NCBI GenBank assembly: GCA_019637445.1
Contig: JAHBVS010000001.1
Location: 1,089,586 to 1,153,585, forward strand
Length of the DNA: 64,000 nt
Reading direction: 5' to 3'
Origin: Gemmatimonadaceae bacterium
GTDB taxonomy: Bacteria; Gemmatimonadota; Gemmatimonadetes; Gemmatimonadales; Gemmatimonadaceae
Shown one piece after another: positions 25,528 to 35,120 of the stretch (positions are counted from its first letter, which is position 1; each line of letters begins with the position of its first letter). The translations under genes were made by a program, and so were the position numbers. The notes under the pieces are model-generated. The model did no database searches. It worked only from the letters and a program-made list of their open reading frames with translations, and was not told the DNA's origin.

Positions 25528-26760
25528 GTGAGCACCGGCCCGACGCGCCCATCGCGCACAACACGCACGCCTGACGACCTCGCCCGCGAGATCGCCGGAC
25601 TCGGCAAGGCCGAGGCCGCCGATGTCCTCGAGCGCCTCGATGTCGAGACCGCAGCCGCCGTGCTGCAGGCCATCAACCCCGCCGTCGCCGGCGACATCAT
25701 CCCCGAACTCGAGGCCGACAAGCGCGAGTCCTTGTTCAAGGCCGCGCCGATCGGCGTCACGCAACAGTGGTCGCTCAACCTCTCGTTCCCCGACGAGAGC
25801 GTGGGCCGCTTGATGGAGATGCCGCCCGCGGTATTCCGTCCGCACGAGACAGTTGGCTCGGCGACGGAGCGCATTCGCGCGCTGCCCAAGGGCGTGTTCT
25901 TCACCTACGCCTTCATCGTGGATGAGGACCGGGTGCTCACCGGGCTCGCCACGATGCGCGACCTGCTCACCACGGACGATGACGCGCGGCTCGACACCAT
26001 CATGCTGCGCGACGTGTTCACGCTGCAGCCCGCCGAGCAAGTGTCCGATGCGATGGAAGCGGTGGTGCACCGGCACTTCCCCGTGTATCCGGTTGTGGAC
26101 GATGCCGGACGACTGCTCGGCCAGGTGCGTGGCGCCGCGCTCTTCCAGGAGCGCGCCTTCGAACTCTCGGCGCAACCGGGCCGAATGGTCGGTGTCGACC
26201 AAGAGGAACGCCTCAATACGTCGTGGCCACGCTCGCTCAAGTTCCGGCATCCCTGGTTGCAGCTCAACCTGCTGACGGCGTTCCTTGCCGCCGGCGTCGT
26301 TGGGTTCTTCCAGAGCACACTGGACCAGATGGTGATTCTCGCGCTGTTCCTGCCGGTGCTCGCGGGTCAGTCGGGCAACACGGGCTGCCAGGCGCTCGCC
26401 GTGACGCTGCGCGGGATGACGCTCGGCGAGCTGGACCTCGGCGCCGGGCGCAAGCTGATCGCCAAGGAAGCACTGCTCGGCGTGCTGAACGGATTCCTCG
26501 TCGGGCTCGTGGCGGGCGCGGGGATGTATCTCGTGGCGCGCGCGCAGGGGAATCCGAATGCCATGGCACTGGCCGGGATCGTCGTCGCGGCGATGGTCGG
26601 CAGCTGCGTGATCAGCGGGGTGTCGGGCGCGCTGATCCCGCTGACGCTGCAGAAGGTGGGCGCGGATCCCGCCACGGCATCGAGCATCTTCCTGACGACG
26701 GCCACCGACGTCGCCAGCATGGGAATGCTACTCGGGCTGGCGACGCTGTTGCTGGTCTAG
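25528..26760 (+). CDS. mgtE: Magnesium transporter MgtE
   Basis: This is an inner-membrane magnesium channel of 410 residues. An N-terminal helical domain (DDLAREIAGLGKAEAADVLERL and the next repeats) precedes a CBS pair (about residues 120-235) and then the five-helix pore domain with LFLPVLAGQSGNTGCQALAVTLRG and LTTATDVASMGMLLGLA, both family signatures. The N domain is somewhat short, as in several bacterial variants. The GTG start at 25528 has GGAG about six bases upstream. The gene is divergent from the carboxypeptidase across 131 bp. Confidence 0.93.
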   Translation: MSTGPTRPSRTTRTPDDLAREIAGLGKAEAADVLERLDVETAAAVLQAINPAVAGDIIPELEADKRESLFKAAPIGVTQQWSLNLSFPDESVGRLMEMPPAVFRPHETVGSATERIRALPKGVFFTYAFIVDEDRVLTGLATMRDLLTTDDDARLDTIMLRDVFTLQPAEQVSDAMEAVVHRHFPVYPVVDDAGRLLGQVRGAALFQERAFELSAQPGRMVGVDQEERLNTSWPRSLKFRHPWLQLNLLTAFLAAGVVGFFQSTLDQMVILALFLPVLAGQSGNTGCQALAVTLRGMTLGELDLGAGRKLIAKEALLGVLNGFLVGLVAGAGMYLVARAQGNPNAMALAGIVVAAMVGSCVISGVSGALIPLTLQKVGADPATASSIFLTTATDVASMGMLLGLATLLLV

Positions 26761-26775
26761 TCCGAGCCGGACGGG

Positions 26776-27894
26776 CTAGTCGCGTCCGGCCGCAAGGCGT
26801 TGCCGAATCCGCTGCGCCGTCGGATCGGCCTGCGGCGCGAGCCCGACGAACGTCTCGTAGGCCTGCTGCGCCTGGGTATTGCGCCCCTGCCGCTCGCGCG
26901 CCATTCCGACGACGAGGTGCGGAGCGGCCCACTGCGGAACCTGCTCCGCGGCACGTGTCGCTTCAGCGACCGCCTGGTCGTAGCGCCCCGCGTCGAACAG
27001 CGCCTGCGAGTACTGCCAGCGCAAGACCGGGTCCGTCGGGGCGAGCTCGATGGCCGTCGCGAACTCCGTGGCCGCATCACGCGACTTGCGTTCGACCCGC
27101 GAGACGTTGGCCACCGCGGCCTGCGCATAGGCGAAGCCGGCATTCTCCAGCATCGCCTCGGCGAAGTTGAGTCGCGCGGCCGCGAAGTCACGGCGCTGCA
27201 CGTCAATCAGGCCAATCATGTAGAGAAAGACGTGCTTCGACAGGTAGTAATCGAGCTCCGCCGCGCTGCTCTCGCGACGCCGGAGTTCCTCCACGATGGC
27301 GACCAGGTCCTCCCGCGCGCCGTCAAGGTTCTGTTGCATGACGCGGTTGAGGGCACGCTCGTATCGCTGCGTCAAATAGCGCTGGGGATCCCGGTTGATG
27401 GTACGGGTGAGCACCTGCTCAGCGCGCGCGAAGTTGCCGGTGGAATAGGCCAGCCACGCCTGCGTGTCGCGATTCGTGCTGAAGCGACCGGGCATCATGT
27501 CGAACATCACGACTTCGAGCCCGCGGTGCACGAACGGGTTGCGCAGCATCGCCACGTCGCGCACGGAGTCTGCGCGGATCACGTCCTTTCGCTTCCGCTG
27601 CTCCTCGTTGCCATCGCGCCAGGCGAGGTAGTCCTCACGGGGCTGCGCGATCCAGAACGCGACATACTGCCCGAAGAGCGGCTCGGCGCGTGTCGGGTCG
27701 AGCTGTGCCGCCATCTCGAAGGATGCCAGCGCATCGAGTGGCTTGGTGCGCAGCACCGCCACGCCCGCGTCGAAATGCGCCTCCCAGTCCTTCTCGTCCG
27801 CGCCGCGCGCGAGGCGGGCCAACTGCTGCGCCGCGACCTGGTCCACCGCCGCGCACACGAGGAGCAACGGAAGAACGACGCGCAGGTGCTTCAT
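26776..27894 (-). CDS. Secreted TPR-repeat protein
   Basis: This is a 372-residue exported protein (signal peptide ends near DQVAAQ) built of tetratricopeptide-like repeats, clearest at [40 protein letters not shown] and [17 protein letters not shown]. It is probably a periplasmic scaffold or adaptor. It overlaps the stop of the upstream PQQ-type dehydrogenase gene by four bases. It is a likely paralogue of the TPR protein at 20282-21472, since both share the pattern LDPxxAxxLxG and a following NPF/DPF-His segment. Its client is unknown. Confidence 0.78.
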   Translation of the reverse strand: MKHLRVVLPLLLVCAAVDQVAAQQLARLARGADEKDWEAHFDAGVAVLRTKPLDALASFEMAAQLDPTRAEPLFGQYVAFWIAQPREDYLAWRDGNEEQRKRKDVIRADSVRDVAMLRNPFVHRGLEVVMFDMMPGRFSTNRDTQAWLAYSTGNFARAEQVLTRTINRDPQRYLTQRYERALNRVMQQNLDGAREDLVAIVEELRRRESSAAELDYYLSKHVFLYMIGLIDVQRRDFAAARLNFAEAMLENAGFAYAQAAVANVSRVERKSRDAATEFATAIELAPTDPVLRWQYSQALFDAGRYDQAVAEATRAAEQVPQWAAPHLVVGMARERQGRNTQAQQAYETFVGLAPQADPTAQRIRQRLAAGRD

Positions 27895-29051
27895 GGAGTC
27901 TCCGGCAGGATGCGCAGCACGCGCCCGTCGCGGCTGTCGGTCAGAAGGTATAGGAAGCCATCGGGTCCTTGCACCACATCGCGGATGCGTTCGCGCAACT
28001 CGCCGAGGTAGCGCATCTCCCGCGTCACGCGCCCCTCACGCAAGGTCAGGCGCACCAAGCCACCGGGCGAGAGCGAGCCAATGAAGAGGTCGCCGGTCCA
28101 GCCCGCGTAGCGATCGCCCGCATAGAACGTCATGCCGCTCGGCGCGATCACGGGATCCCAATAGTAGACAGGCTGCTCCATGCCTTCCTTTGCCACGCCC
28201 TCACCAATCTTGAGGCCCGAGTAATCGCGGCCGTAGGTGATCACAGGCCAGCCGTAGTTCTTGCCGGGCTCGGGATGATTGAGCTCGTCACCGCCGCGCG
28301 CGCCGTGCTCGATGGTCCACAGCCGGCCGTCGGGCGCCAGCGTCGCACCCTGCATGTTGCGATGCCCGTAGGACCAGATCTCCGGCTGCGCGTCACTGCG
28401 GCCGACGAAGGGATTGTCGTTGGGAATGGTGCCGTCGCGGTTGATGCGAATCAGCTTGCCCATCCCGGCACTCAGGTCCTGCGCCTTCTCGCGGTGCAGC
28501 ATCCGGTCGCCCTGCGAGATGAACAGCTTGCCGTCCGATGCGAAGACCAGTCGCGAGCCGTAGTGGCCGCCGCCTTCCGTCTTCGGTCGCTGCCGGTAGA
28601 TGACCTGCAGATCGACGAGGCGCGTGCCGTCGAGGCGTGCGCGCGCCGCCGAAGTCCCTGCGCCACCAGGGCCGGGCTCCGCGTAGGTCAGGTAGATGAA
28701 GCGGTTGCTCGCGAAGTCGGGATCCACCGCGACATCGAGCAGGCCGCCCTGTCCGCGCGCGTACACCGCCGGCACACCATCAAGCGGCAGCGAGAGCGAA
28801 CCGTCGGCAGCCACTATGCGCAGGCGACCCGGACGCTCGGTGACGAGCATCCTGCCATCGGGCAGGAAGTCCAGCCCCCACGGATTCTCCAATCCGCGCG
28901 CCACAGTCTCGGCGCGCACCACGCCCGGTGTGGACGCCGGCTGCGGGGATGCATCGGCCATGCCCGGCCCGCTGGCCACCTGCGCCTGTGAACAGGACGC
29001 CACGAGCGACGCGGCGATCAAGGGTGCAACCGTCAACACTCGCATAGTCAT
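27891..29051 (-). CDS. PQQ-dependent soluble aldose sugar dehydrogenase (YliI/GSDH family), lipoprotein
   Basis: This is a predicted periplasmic quinoprotein that oxidises aldoses. The 386-residue product has a lipoprotein signal (LVASC lipobox near residue 20) and the six-bladed propeller motifs of the family: [76 protein letters not shown], and [20 protein letters not shown]. Start is ATG 29051 or the ATG two codons later. It overlaps the TPR gene by four bases. PQQ use is assumed from the family; no pqq genes are nearby. Confidence 0.88.
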   Translation of the reverse strand: MTMRVLTVAPLIAASLVASCSQAQVASGPGMADASPQPASTPGVVRAETVARGLENPWGLDFLPDGRMLVTERPGRLRIVAADGSLSLPLDGVPAVYARGQGGLLDVAVDPDFASNRFIYLTYAEPGPGGAGTSAARARLDGTRLVDLQVIYRQRPKTEGGGHYGSRLVFASDGKLFISQGDRMLHREKAQDLSAGMGKLIRINRDGTIPNDNPFVGRSDAQPEIWSYGHRNMQGATLAPDGRLWTIEHGARGGDELNHPEPGKNYGWPVITYGRDYSGLKIGEGVAKEGMEQPVYYWDPVIAPSGMTFYAGDRYAGWTGDLFIGSLSPGGLVRLTLREGRVTREMRYLGELRERIRDVVQGPDGFLYLLTDSRDGRVLRILPETP

Positions 29052-29135
29052 TACCGTAGCCCCCGGGTAGCTTCCGCGCCACCGTGACGCGCTCGCCTTT
29101 GACGCGCGTGCTCGCCCCCTCCTTCCGTTCCGGCC

Positions 29136-31040
29136 ATGCTCGCCTCCCTCGTCCTCTCGCTCGCGCTCGCCGCCGACACGACCGTCTATCCGGTGATGAA
29201 CCACGGCTTCCGTGCCGGCGAGATGGTTGTCGTGCGCGATGCCGACTCGGTGGTCGTCACCTACTCGCACATCGACCGCAACCGCGGACGCTGGGTGCAG
29301 TCGCGCTACACGCTGGATGCTGCGGGTCGCGTGATCGCGGGCGAGAGCCGCCCGATGACGCGCGAGGGCGAGGTCAGCGCCGCCACGGACCGCTATGCAT
29401 TGCGCGGCGACTCGCTGCGCTTCGAGCGGCAGATGGGCAACCAGCCAATGGGCCGGATGGTGGCGCGCGAAGGTGGCTTCTATGCGATGGCCAACGCCAC
29501 CGCGTGGCACGAGGCGCTGCTCGTGCGGCACCTGCTCGCGTCACCCGGGCGCACGGCCAAGCTGCTGCCGGGCAATCGCGAGGCACGACTCGAAGTCGCC
29601 GCCGACACGATGCTGCCAAGTGTGCGCGGTCCGCGGCGGGTGCGGTTGATGATGATCCACAGCACGGGCGCGACGCCGTCGGCCCTCTGGGTAGATGGCG
29701 ACGGGCAACTCGCTGCGAGCTCCGTCGCCTGGTTCATCACCGTGCATCCCGACTACGTGCCGGCCGTCGAGGCGATGCGTGTCATCGAGTCGGCGTATCG
29801 CGACCGTGCGGGCAACGCGTTGGCGCAGCGCATCCCCGTGGCAGCGCAGGGAACGGTGTTCATCCGCAACACCGACGTCTTTGACAGCGAGACGGGCCGC
29901 ACGCTCACGAACCACAACGTGCTCATCGAGGGCGATCGCATCCGTGCGGTCGGGCCGGCGGCCAGCCTGCGCGCCCCGCGCGGCGCCACGGTGATCGACG
30001 GCAGCGGCAAGACCTTGATCCCCGGCATGTGGGACATGCACACCCACTTCCAGCTCACGAGCCAGACCGGCACCGTGCTGCGGCATCTCTCGATTGGCGT
30101 CACGAGTATCCGTGACATGGCCGCGGATACGGATGTCGGCGTCTCGCACCGTGATCGCGCCAACAACCTCACGCTGGTCTCCCCACGCGTGTACCTCGGC
30201 GGCTTCATCGAAGGGCCGCAGCAGTGGGCGGGGCCGTCAGCCGTGCGCGTGAGCACGGAGGCGGAGGCCCGTGAATGGGTCGCGCGCTACGACTCGCTGG
30301 GCTACAAGCAGGTCAAGCTCTACAACCTCGTGCACCCCGACCTCGTGCCGACGATCGCCGCCGAGGCCAAGGCGCGCGGCATGCGCGTGAGCGGACACAT
30401 CCCGCGCGGGCTCACGCTGCCGACGGCGGTGCGGCTGGGGTTCGACGAGGTGAACCACGCGGCGTTCCTGTTCTCGACCTTCTACCAGGACTCGCTGTAT
30501 TGGCCGGAGATGCGCGCGTATTCGCTGGTGGCGCGGATTGTCGCGCCGAACATCGACGTGGACGGCCCGGCGATGACGGCGCTGCTCAATGACCTGAAGG
30601 CGCACGGCACCGTGGTGGACGGCACGTTCAACCTCTGGATGCGGGACTCGTCCGGTGCGGATTCGATTGAAGCCAAGGCCGGCAACCGCGCCTACCTGCG
30701 GTTGATCAAGCGCCTACACGACACCGGCGTGACGATCGTCGCGGGCACGGATGGCTCCAGCTTCAACGCGGAGCTCGAGCACTACCAGCAGGCCGGCATC
30801 CCAGCGCCGCGCGTGTTGCAGATCGCGACGATCGAGGCGGCGCGGGTGTTGGGCGAGACGGCCGACTACGGCAGCATTGCCGCCGGCAAGGTCGCGGATC
30901 TCGTGCTTGTGAGTGGCAAGCCGCAGGAGAATGTGCGCGATGCGCGGAACGTGGAGTTGGTGTTCCGCGCCGGGCGCGCCTACACTCCCAAGGCGCTGAC
31001 GGATGCGGCGAACACGGCGTCGACGCCGTTTACGCCTTGA
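29136..31040 (+). CDS. Secreted amidohydrolase-family protein
   Basis: This is a 634-residue predicted exported amidohydrolase. A short signal sequence (residues 1-13) and a beta-rich N-terminal domain of about 220 residues precede the hydrolase core. That core has [15 protein letters not shown] with the metal-binding Hx[16 protein letters not shown] with the expected bridging Lys, [16 protein letters not shown] and AGTDGSS with the terminal Asp. The family includes imidazolonepropionase- and prolidase-like enzymes; the substrate cannot be assigned. It starts divergently from the sugar dehydrogenase and its end overlaps the stop end of RidA by 11 bp. Confidence 0.87.
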   Translation: MLASLVLSLALAADTTVYPVMNHGFRAGEMVVVRDADSVVVTYSHIDRNRGRWVQSRYTLDAAGRVIAGESRPMTREGEVSAATDRYALRGDSLRFERQMGNQPMGRMVAREGGFYAMANATAWHEALLVRHLLASPGRTAKLLPGNREARLEVAADTMLPSVRGPRRVRLMMIHSTGATPSALWVDGDGQLAASSVAWFITVHPDYVPAVEAMRVIESAYRDRAGNALAQRIPVAAQGTVFIRNTDVFDSETGRTLTNHNVLIEGDRIRAVGPAASLRAPRGATVIDGSGKTLIPGMWDMHTHFQLTSQTGTVLRHLSIGVTSIRDMAADTDVGVSHRDRANNLTLVSPRVYLGGFIEGPQQWAGPSAVRVSTEAEAREWVARYDSLGYKQVKLYNLVHPDLVPTIAAEAKARGMRVSGHIPRGLTLPTAVRLGFDEVNHAAFLFSTFYQDSLYWPEMRAYSLVARIVAPNIDVDGPAMTALLNDLKAHGTVVDGTFNLWMRDSSGADSIEAKAGNRAYLRLIKRLHDTGVTIVAGTDGSSFNAELEHYQQAGIPAPRVLQIATIEAARVLGETADYGSIAAGKVADLVLVSGKPQENVRDARNVELVFRAGRAYTPKALTDAANTASTPFTP

Positions 31041-31422
31041 GCGCCGCGATGCAGTCCATCTCGATCAGGAACCCGTGGTGCAACGCCTTCGTCGGCACGA
31101 TGGCGCGCGCCGGCTTGTGCGGACCCATCACCGTGGCGTAGGTCGCGTTCACCGCGCCCCATAGCGACATGTCGCTCACGTAGACCGTGAACTTGAGCGC
31201 GTGCGCCAGGTCGCTGCCGGCCGCTTCGAGAATTGCTTCGACGTTGCGCAGCGTGCGCTCAGTCTGCTCTTCGATCGACCCAAGCATCTTCTCGCCCGTC
31301 GCCGGATCGATGGCCAACTGCCCCGCGACATACACAACGCCATTGTGGACCGTCGCCTGCGAGTAGTGACCGGCCGGCGTCGGCGCCGTGCTCGTCTGCA
31401 CGTATCGGATCGTCTCGGACAT
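31030..31422 (-). CDS. RidA-family reactive intermediate deaminase
   Basis: This is a 130-residue RidA/YjgF-family protein; the archetype hydrolyses enamine and imine intermediates released by PLP enzymes. Matching patterns are GHYSQATVHNGVVYVAGQL, EQTERTLRNVEAILEAAG, KFTVYVSDM and PARAIVPTKALHHGFLIEMD. The Arg in PARA is the position of the catalytic Arg105 of RidA. ATG 31422 gives the usual N-terminus, although the frame is open further. It lies nine bases after the HNH gene on the same strand. Confidence 0.92.
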   Translation of the reverse strand: MSETIRYVQTSTAPTPAGHYSQATVHNGVVYVAGQLAIDPATGEKMLGSIEEQTERTLRNVEAILEAAGSDLAHALKFTVYVSDMSLWGAVNATYATVMGPHKPARAIVPTKALHHGFLIEMDCIAALKA

Positions 31423-31430
31423 CGCGACTC

Positions 31431-31991
31431 TCAGTCGAGGTAGGGGTCGGCGCCGTCGCTGTCGTGCGGATGCATCTCGCGCCACAGACGGCGCTTCACC
31501 GGCGGCTTGGGCTTCGCCGTCACGGGGCCCTTGGGGAGCGGCGGGCGGTCCTTCTCAGGCAACAGGTCGTTCACCATCTCCACCAGCTGGTGGCTGAGAT
31601 GCTGCCCGTACTTGTACATCGCGACGATGCGCGCCCGGTTGCCGAGCAGGAAGGCTAGGATTGGCTTGTCGGCCTTGGCCGCGTTGCAGGTCTTGCAGCA
31701 GAGCACGAGGTTGTCGCGCCGGTCATAGGCCGTGAGCCCGCGACGCGGCGTGACGTGGTCCAGCGTGATCGTGCGCTCCGGCACCACGCGCTCGCAGTAT
31801 GCACACACGGGACCGTGCTGCTTGAGCAGCCAGCGTCGTGTCTCAGTATATGCCGCACGTCCGGTGGGCACGGAGGTCAGCGCCGGCTGCTTGGCAGCCG
31901 CTGCCTTTCCGCCTCCGCTGCGCCCGCGACCGCCGCGACGTCGGCCAGTGCCTGTCTTCTTTGCCCCGCCCCGCTTCGAACTGCTTGCCAT
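31431..31991 (-). CDS. HNH endonuclease domain protein
   Basis: This is a 186-residue protein with an HNH nuclease module. The first 45 residues are a Lys/Arg/Gly-rich tail, probably nucleic-acid binding. The core has VCAYCERVVPERTITLDHVTPR and NLVLCCKTCNAAKADKPILAF, giving the two CxxC zinc pairs and the HNH residues (DH, N, and the final N in the CNAAK segment). Such stand-alone proteins are common in GC-rich bacteria and their role (repair, mobile or housekeeping) is not settled. It is divergent from the SDR gene. Confidence 0.85.
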   Translation of the reverse strand: MASSSKRGGAKKTGTGRRRGGRGRSGGGKAAAAKQPALTSVPTGRAAYTETRRWLLKQHGPVCAYCERVVPERTITLDHVTPRRGLTAYDRRDNLVLCCKTCNAAKADKPILAFLLGNRARIVAMYKYGQHLSHQLVEMVNDLLPEKDRPPLPKGPVTAKPKPPVKRRLWREMHPHDSDGADPYLD

Positions 31992-32056
31992 GCCTCACCA
32001 ATGGTTGACCGGGTGCGCAGCCGCACCCGGAAGCTAGGAAGATAGTCGGTCCCGCC

Positions 32057-32079
32057 CCTCCCCCCTCACTGGGGGGAGG
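32057..32079. other. GC-rich perfect hairpin in divergent promoter region
   Basis: A nine-base C-rich arm (32057-32065) and its exact G-rich complement (32071-32079) flank a loop TCACT. It lies 66 bases before the HNH start and 36 before the proposed SDR start, so it falls within the leader of one or both genes. It is too far from any stop codon to be an ordinary terminator. Confidence 0.4.
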
Positions 32080-32115
32080 CGTAGAATCCCGCATCCCCCT
32101 CGACGGAGCCCGGAC

Positions 32116-32880
32116 CTGCCCCAGCTCGACGGCCAGCACGCGTTCATCACCGGCGCCAACCGCGGCATTGGCGCGGCCTGCGTGCGCGCCCTGATCTCGG
32201 CGGGCGCATCCGTCACGCTCTGCGTGCGGGATCGGGCGGCCGCTGAACGCGTGGCCGCCGAAGCGGGCGGACGCACGCAGGTGGTCACCGCGGACGTCAC
32301 CGACCAGCAAGCCGTGCAGGACGCCGTGGCGACGGCCGTCGCCACGTTCGGGCCGGTTGATGTCCTCGTCAACAACGCGGGTACGGTTGAGACCGTCCCC
32401 TTCCTCAAGTCCACGCCGGAGCATTTCACGAGGATGTACGCCGTGCACGTGCTCGGCCCGATGTTCACGACCAAGGCCGTACTGCCCTCGATGCTCGAGC
32501 GCGGCCACGGTCGCGTCGTCAACGTGGCGAGCATCGCCGGACTGCACGGCGCGCCCTACGTGGCGCACTATGTCGCCGCCAAGCACGCACTCGTCGGACT
32601 CACGCGCTCACTGGCGATGGAGTTCGGCCCCAAAGGCATCGCCTTCAACGCCGTGTGTCCGGGCTACGTCGATACCGATATGGTGACGAACTCCGTGCAG
32701 CGCGTCGCCGCGCGCACCAAGCACTCGGAGGCCGACACACTCGCCGCGATCCTCGCCGACGCCGGACAGCCGCGACTCGTGCGCCCGAAGGAAGTCGCCG
32801 ATGCCGTCCTTGCCTTCGCCCTGCCTGGCGCCGCGAAACGAGAAGCCGAGACCTTGGTCCTGATGGGCCACGACAGCTAA
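32116..32880 (+). CDS. Short-chain dehydrogenase/reductase, probable CTG start
   Basis: This NAD(P)-dependent oxidoreductase has about 254 residues and all SDR motifs: the cofactor loop FITGANRGIGAACVRAL, VLVNNAGTV, the catalytic Ser in NVASIAGLHG, and Tyr-Lys in AHYVAAKHALVGL, then PGYVDTDM. No ATG, GTG or TTG precedes the glycine loop in frame; the first is GTG 32182, which would delete the loop. CTG at 32116 has GGAG seven bases upstream and gives the normal N-terminus, so it is proposed. It is 11 bp upstream of a FabH-like gene, which suggests a reductase for beta-keto or hydroxyacyl compounds. Confidence 0.8.
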   Translation: MPQLDGQHAFITGANRGIGAACVRALISAGASVTLCVRDRAAAERVAAEAGGRTQVVTADVTDQQAVQDAVATAVATFGPVDVLVNNAGTVETVPFLKSTPEHFTRMYAVHVLGPMFTTKAVLPSMLERGHGRVVNVASIAGLHGAPYVAHYVAAKHALVGLTRSLAMEFGPKGIAFNAVCPGYVDTDMVTNSVQRVAARTKHSEADTLAAILADAGQPRLVRPKEVADAVLAFALPGAAKREAETLVLMGHDS

Positions 32881-32891
32881 CCCCACGCCCA

Positions 32892-34022
32892 ATGCCATAC
32901 GCCGCCATCACCGGATGGGGGAAGTGCATGCCCCCCGCCGTGCTCAGCAACGAGGACCTCGCGACCTTCCTCGACACCAATGACGAGTGGATCGTCTCGC
33001 GCACCGGGATGAAGGAGCGCCGCGTCTCGCACATCAGCGCGGTGGAGATGAGCACGATTGCCTCCGCGCGCGCCCTCGCCTGCGCCGGCCTCGACCCCGC
33101 CGACGTGGACCTCATCATCTACGGCGGCGTCAGCAACGAGGAACTCTGCCCCAACAGCGCGTCCGGCGTGCAGCTCGCGCTCGGGGCCAACAAGGCTGCC
33201 AGCATCGACCTCAACACGGCCTGCACGAGCTTCTGCTACGGATTGGCCACGGCGACCTCGATGATCCGCACGGGCATCGTGAAGAACGCGGTCATCATCG
33301 GCGTCGAGTTGATCAGCCGTTATATGGATTGGAGCAACCGCAACGTCGCCGTGCTTTTTGGTGACGGGGCCGCCGCTGTGGTGCTGCAGGCCTCGGACAA
33401 CGAAGAGGGCATGCTCGGCGCCGTGCTCGGCTGCGACGCCGAAGCGCGCGACACGCTGCGCGTGCGCGGATTTGGCTGCGGCTACTCGGGACTCGGCATC
33501 ACCTTCGGCGACACCATCTGGGACTTCGACGGCCAGGCCATCTTCAAGCGCGCCGTGCACGGCATGTCCGGCGCCTCGAAGCAGGTGCTCGCCGAGCACG
33601 GGATCACGGGCGAGGACGTGTCGCTGGTGGTGCCGCACCAGGCCAACCTGCGCATCATCGAGAGCGTGGCCAAGTACGCCGGCATCCCGATGGAGAAGGT
33701 GATGCTCACGGTGCAGAAGTACGGCAACATGAGCGCCGCCACCGTGCCGGTCGCGTTGGTGGAAGCGCTTGAGGAAGGCCGCGTGAAGCCGAACAGTTGG
33801 TTGCTGATGCCCGCCTTCGGTGGCGGACTCACCTACTGCTCGCTGCTCGTGAAATGGGGCACCCGCGTCACGCCGCTGGGCGAGAGTGCCATCGAGATGC
33901 CGCCGCTCACGCGTTCGGCGCTTGAGATCGTCAATGAGATCCGCGCCGGTCAGGATCCGCACGGCCGGTCCAAGGACGGCTTGATGGCGCCGGCGTTCGC
34001 CCGCAGACCGGTGTCCGCCTAG
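32892..34022 (+). CDS. 3-oxoacyl-ACP synthase III (FabH-like)
   Basis: This is a thiolase-fold condensing enzyme of 376 residues. The catalytic triad is visible: Cys in DLNTACTSFCYGLATA, His in VVPHQANLRII and Asn in KYGNMSAATVPVAL. The N-terminal YAAITGWGKCMPPAVLSNED and DEWIVSRTGMKERR are standard FabH. It has a C-terminal extension of about 45 residues beyond the usual end at the LLVKWG strand. The pairing with an SDR suggests a secondary acyl-chain or ketone pathway, since no acyl carrier protein or fabD is near. ATG 32892 starts 11 bp after the SDR stop. Confidence 0.9.
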   Translation: MPYAAITGWGKCMPPAVLSNEDLATFLDTNDEWIVSRTGMKERRVSHISAVEMSTIASARALACAGLDPADVDLIIYGGVSNEELCPNSASGVQLALGANKAASIDLNTACTSFCYGLATATSMIRTGIVKNAVIIGVELISRYMDWSNRNVAVLFGDGAAAVVLQASDNEEGMLGAVLGCDAEARDTLRVRGFGCGYSGLGITFGDTIWDFDGQAIFKRAVHGMSGASKQVLAEHGITGEDVSLVVPHQANLRIIESVAKYAGIPMEKVMLTVQKYGNMSAATVPVALVEALEEGRVKPNSWLLMPAFGGGLTYCSLLVKWGTRVTPLGESAIEMPPLTRSALEIVNEIRAGQDPHGRSKDGLMAPAFARRPVSA

Positions 34023-34081
34023 CGCGCAAGCCTTTCGATCAACACGCCCGCCACCCTCGCACCACTCACCCCGGAGTTCCG

Positions 34082-34396
34082 ATGTCCTCGTTGCGTTGGT
34101 TGGCCATCCTTCCCCTGCCCGCCGTGGCCTTCGTGGCCGGCCTCGAGCGCGCCGATGCGTCGGCCGTCGCGACTGCCGCGCCGCGCGTGCATACCGCAAT
34201 CGTGGTCGATTCACTGCAGGCCGAGCGTGACTCGCTGATGAACGTCGTGCTCGCGGCGATCCGCGGTCGCGAGCAGGAACCCGCCGAGCAGGTGTTCAAG
34301 AACATCGAGGTGCTGCGCGGGATGCCGGCCGACGCGGCGATCAACTGCACGACCTGCCACCGCGGGGCGACGGAGCCGGCGCGCAACCTGCCGTGA
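34082..34396 (+). CDS. Small exported mono-heme cytochrome c-like protein
   Basis: This is a 104-residue protein with an N-terminal hydrophobic export segment (residues 1-22) and one heme c motif, CTTCHRG, near the C-terminus. The preceding VFKNIEVLRGMPAD resembles the stretch before a heme site in cytochromes related to the photosynthetic reaction-centre cytochrome subunit, a domain used widely outside photosynthesis. Only one such unit is present, so it is much shorter than the four-heme protein. It overlaps the following acetyltransferase by four bases (GTGA). Confidence 0.65.
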   Translation: MSSLRWLAILPLPAVAFVAGLERADASAVATAAPRVHTAIVVDSLQAERDSLMNVVLAAIRGREQEPAEQVFKNIEVLRGMPADAAINCTTCHRGATEPARNLP

Positions 34397-34986
34397 TCCG
34401 CATCGCGCCCATTACGCTGGAAGGGTACGGCCTGCGGCTCGAGCCACTCGCGCCCGCGCACGCCGCAGGCCTCGCGGCTGCCACGCGCGATGGGTCGCTC
34501 TGGGAGATCCACTACACCTCGGTGCCCGCGCCCGATGGCGTGGACGCGTACATCGCCGACGCGCTGCGCGGATTCGAGGCGGGGCTGATGCTTCCCTGGG
34601 CCGTGCGCGAACTCACGACCGACAGCATCATCGGCAGCACGCGCTACCACGACATCGTCGCGGCGATCGATCGCGTGGAAATCGGCTACACCTGGTACGC
34701 GGCGCGTTGGCAACGCACGCACGTGAACACCGCGGCCAAGCTGCTGTTGATGGCGCACGCGTTCGATGCGCTGGGTTGCGCCGTGGTCGGCTGGCGCACG
34801 GACCTGCTCAACACGCGCTCGCAGGCGGCGATTGCGCGGCTCGGTGCGCAGCGCGATGGCGTGCTGCGGCACCACCAGACTCGGCGGGATGGATCCGCGC
34901 GGGATACGGTGATGTTCAGCCTGCTGCGCGAGGAGTGGCCCGCGGCGCGGGCACGGCTCGAGGCGAAGTTGGCGGCGCACAGCTAG
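34393..34986 (+). CDS. GNAT acetyltransferase, RimJ/RimL-like
   Basis: This is an acetyl-CoA-dependent N-acetyltransferase of 197 residues. Characteristic parts are LRLEPLAPAHAAGLAAATRD, IIGSTRYHDI, the region VEIGYTWYAARWQRTHVNTAAKLLLMAHAF split by a short loop, and NTRSQAAIARLGAQRDGVLR. This N-terminal residue- or small-molecule-modifying subgroup has varied targets. The GTG start overlaps the cytochrome stop. A hairpin followed by T-rich sequence begins about 105 bp downstream. Confidence 0.85.
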   Translation: MIRIAPITLEGYGLRLEPLAPAHAAGLAAATRDGSLWEIHYTSVPAPDGVDAYIADALRGFEAGLMLPWAVRELTTDSIIGSTRYHDIVAAIDRVEIGYTWYAARWQRTHVNTAAKLLLMAHAFDALGCAVVGWRTDLLNTRSQAAIARLGAQRDGVLRHHQTRRDGSARDTVMFSLLREEWPAARARLEAKLAAHS

Positions 34987-35090
34987 CGCACGGGCGCCAT
35001 CTCGGACACCGATTTCCCGCGCTCACCAACCAGTCGTTGCCGCCATCCGTTTGCGGCTGCCCCCTAAGAAAAAGCCCTGAAACCACTTAG

Positions 35091-35120
35091 CCGCGAGGGG
35101 AATCTTCCCCTTGCGGTTTT
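35091..35120 (+). terminator. Rho-independent terminator before imuA
   Basis: CCGCGAGGGGAA (35091-35102) pairs with TTCCCCTTGCGG (35105-35116) with one G-T wobble and a two-base centre. It is followed directly by TTTT and then further T-rich sequence. It ends transcription arriving from the acetyltransferase gene and so insulates the imuA promoter. Confidence 0.65.

Noticed and set aside
34082-34396. Part of a photosynthesis gene cluster, because of the reaction-centre-like heme segment
   Set aside because: No reaction-centre, bacteriochlorophyll or carotenoid genes lie in the window, and this heme domain is widespread in non-phototrophs.
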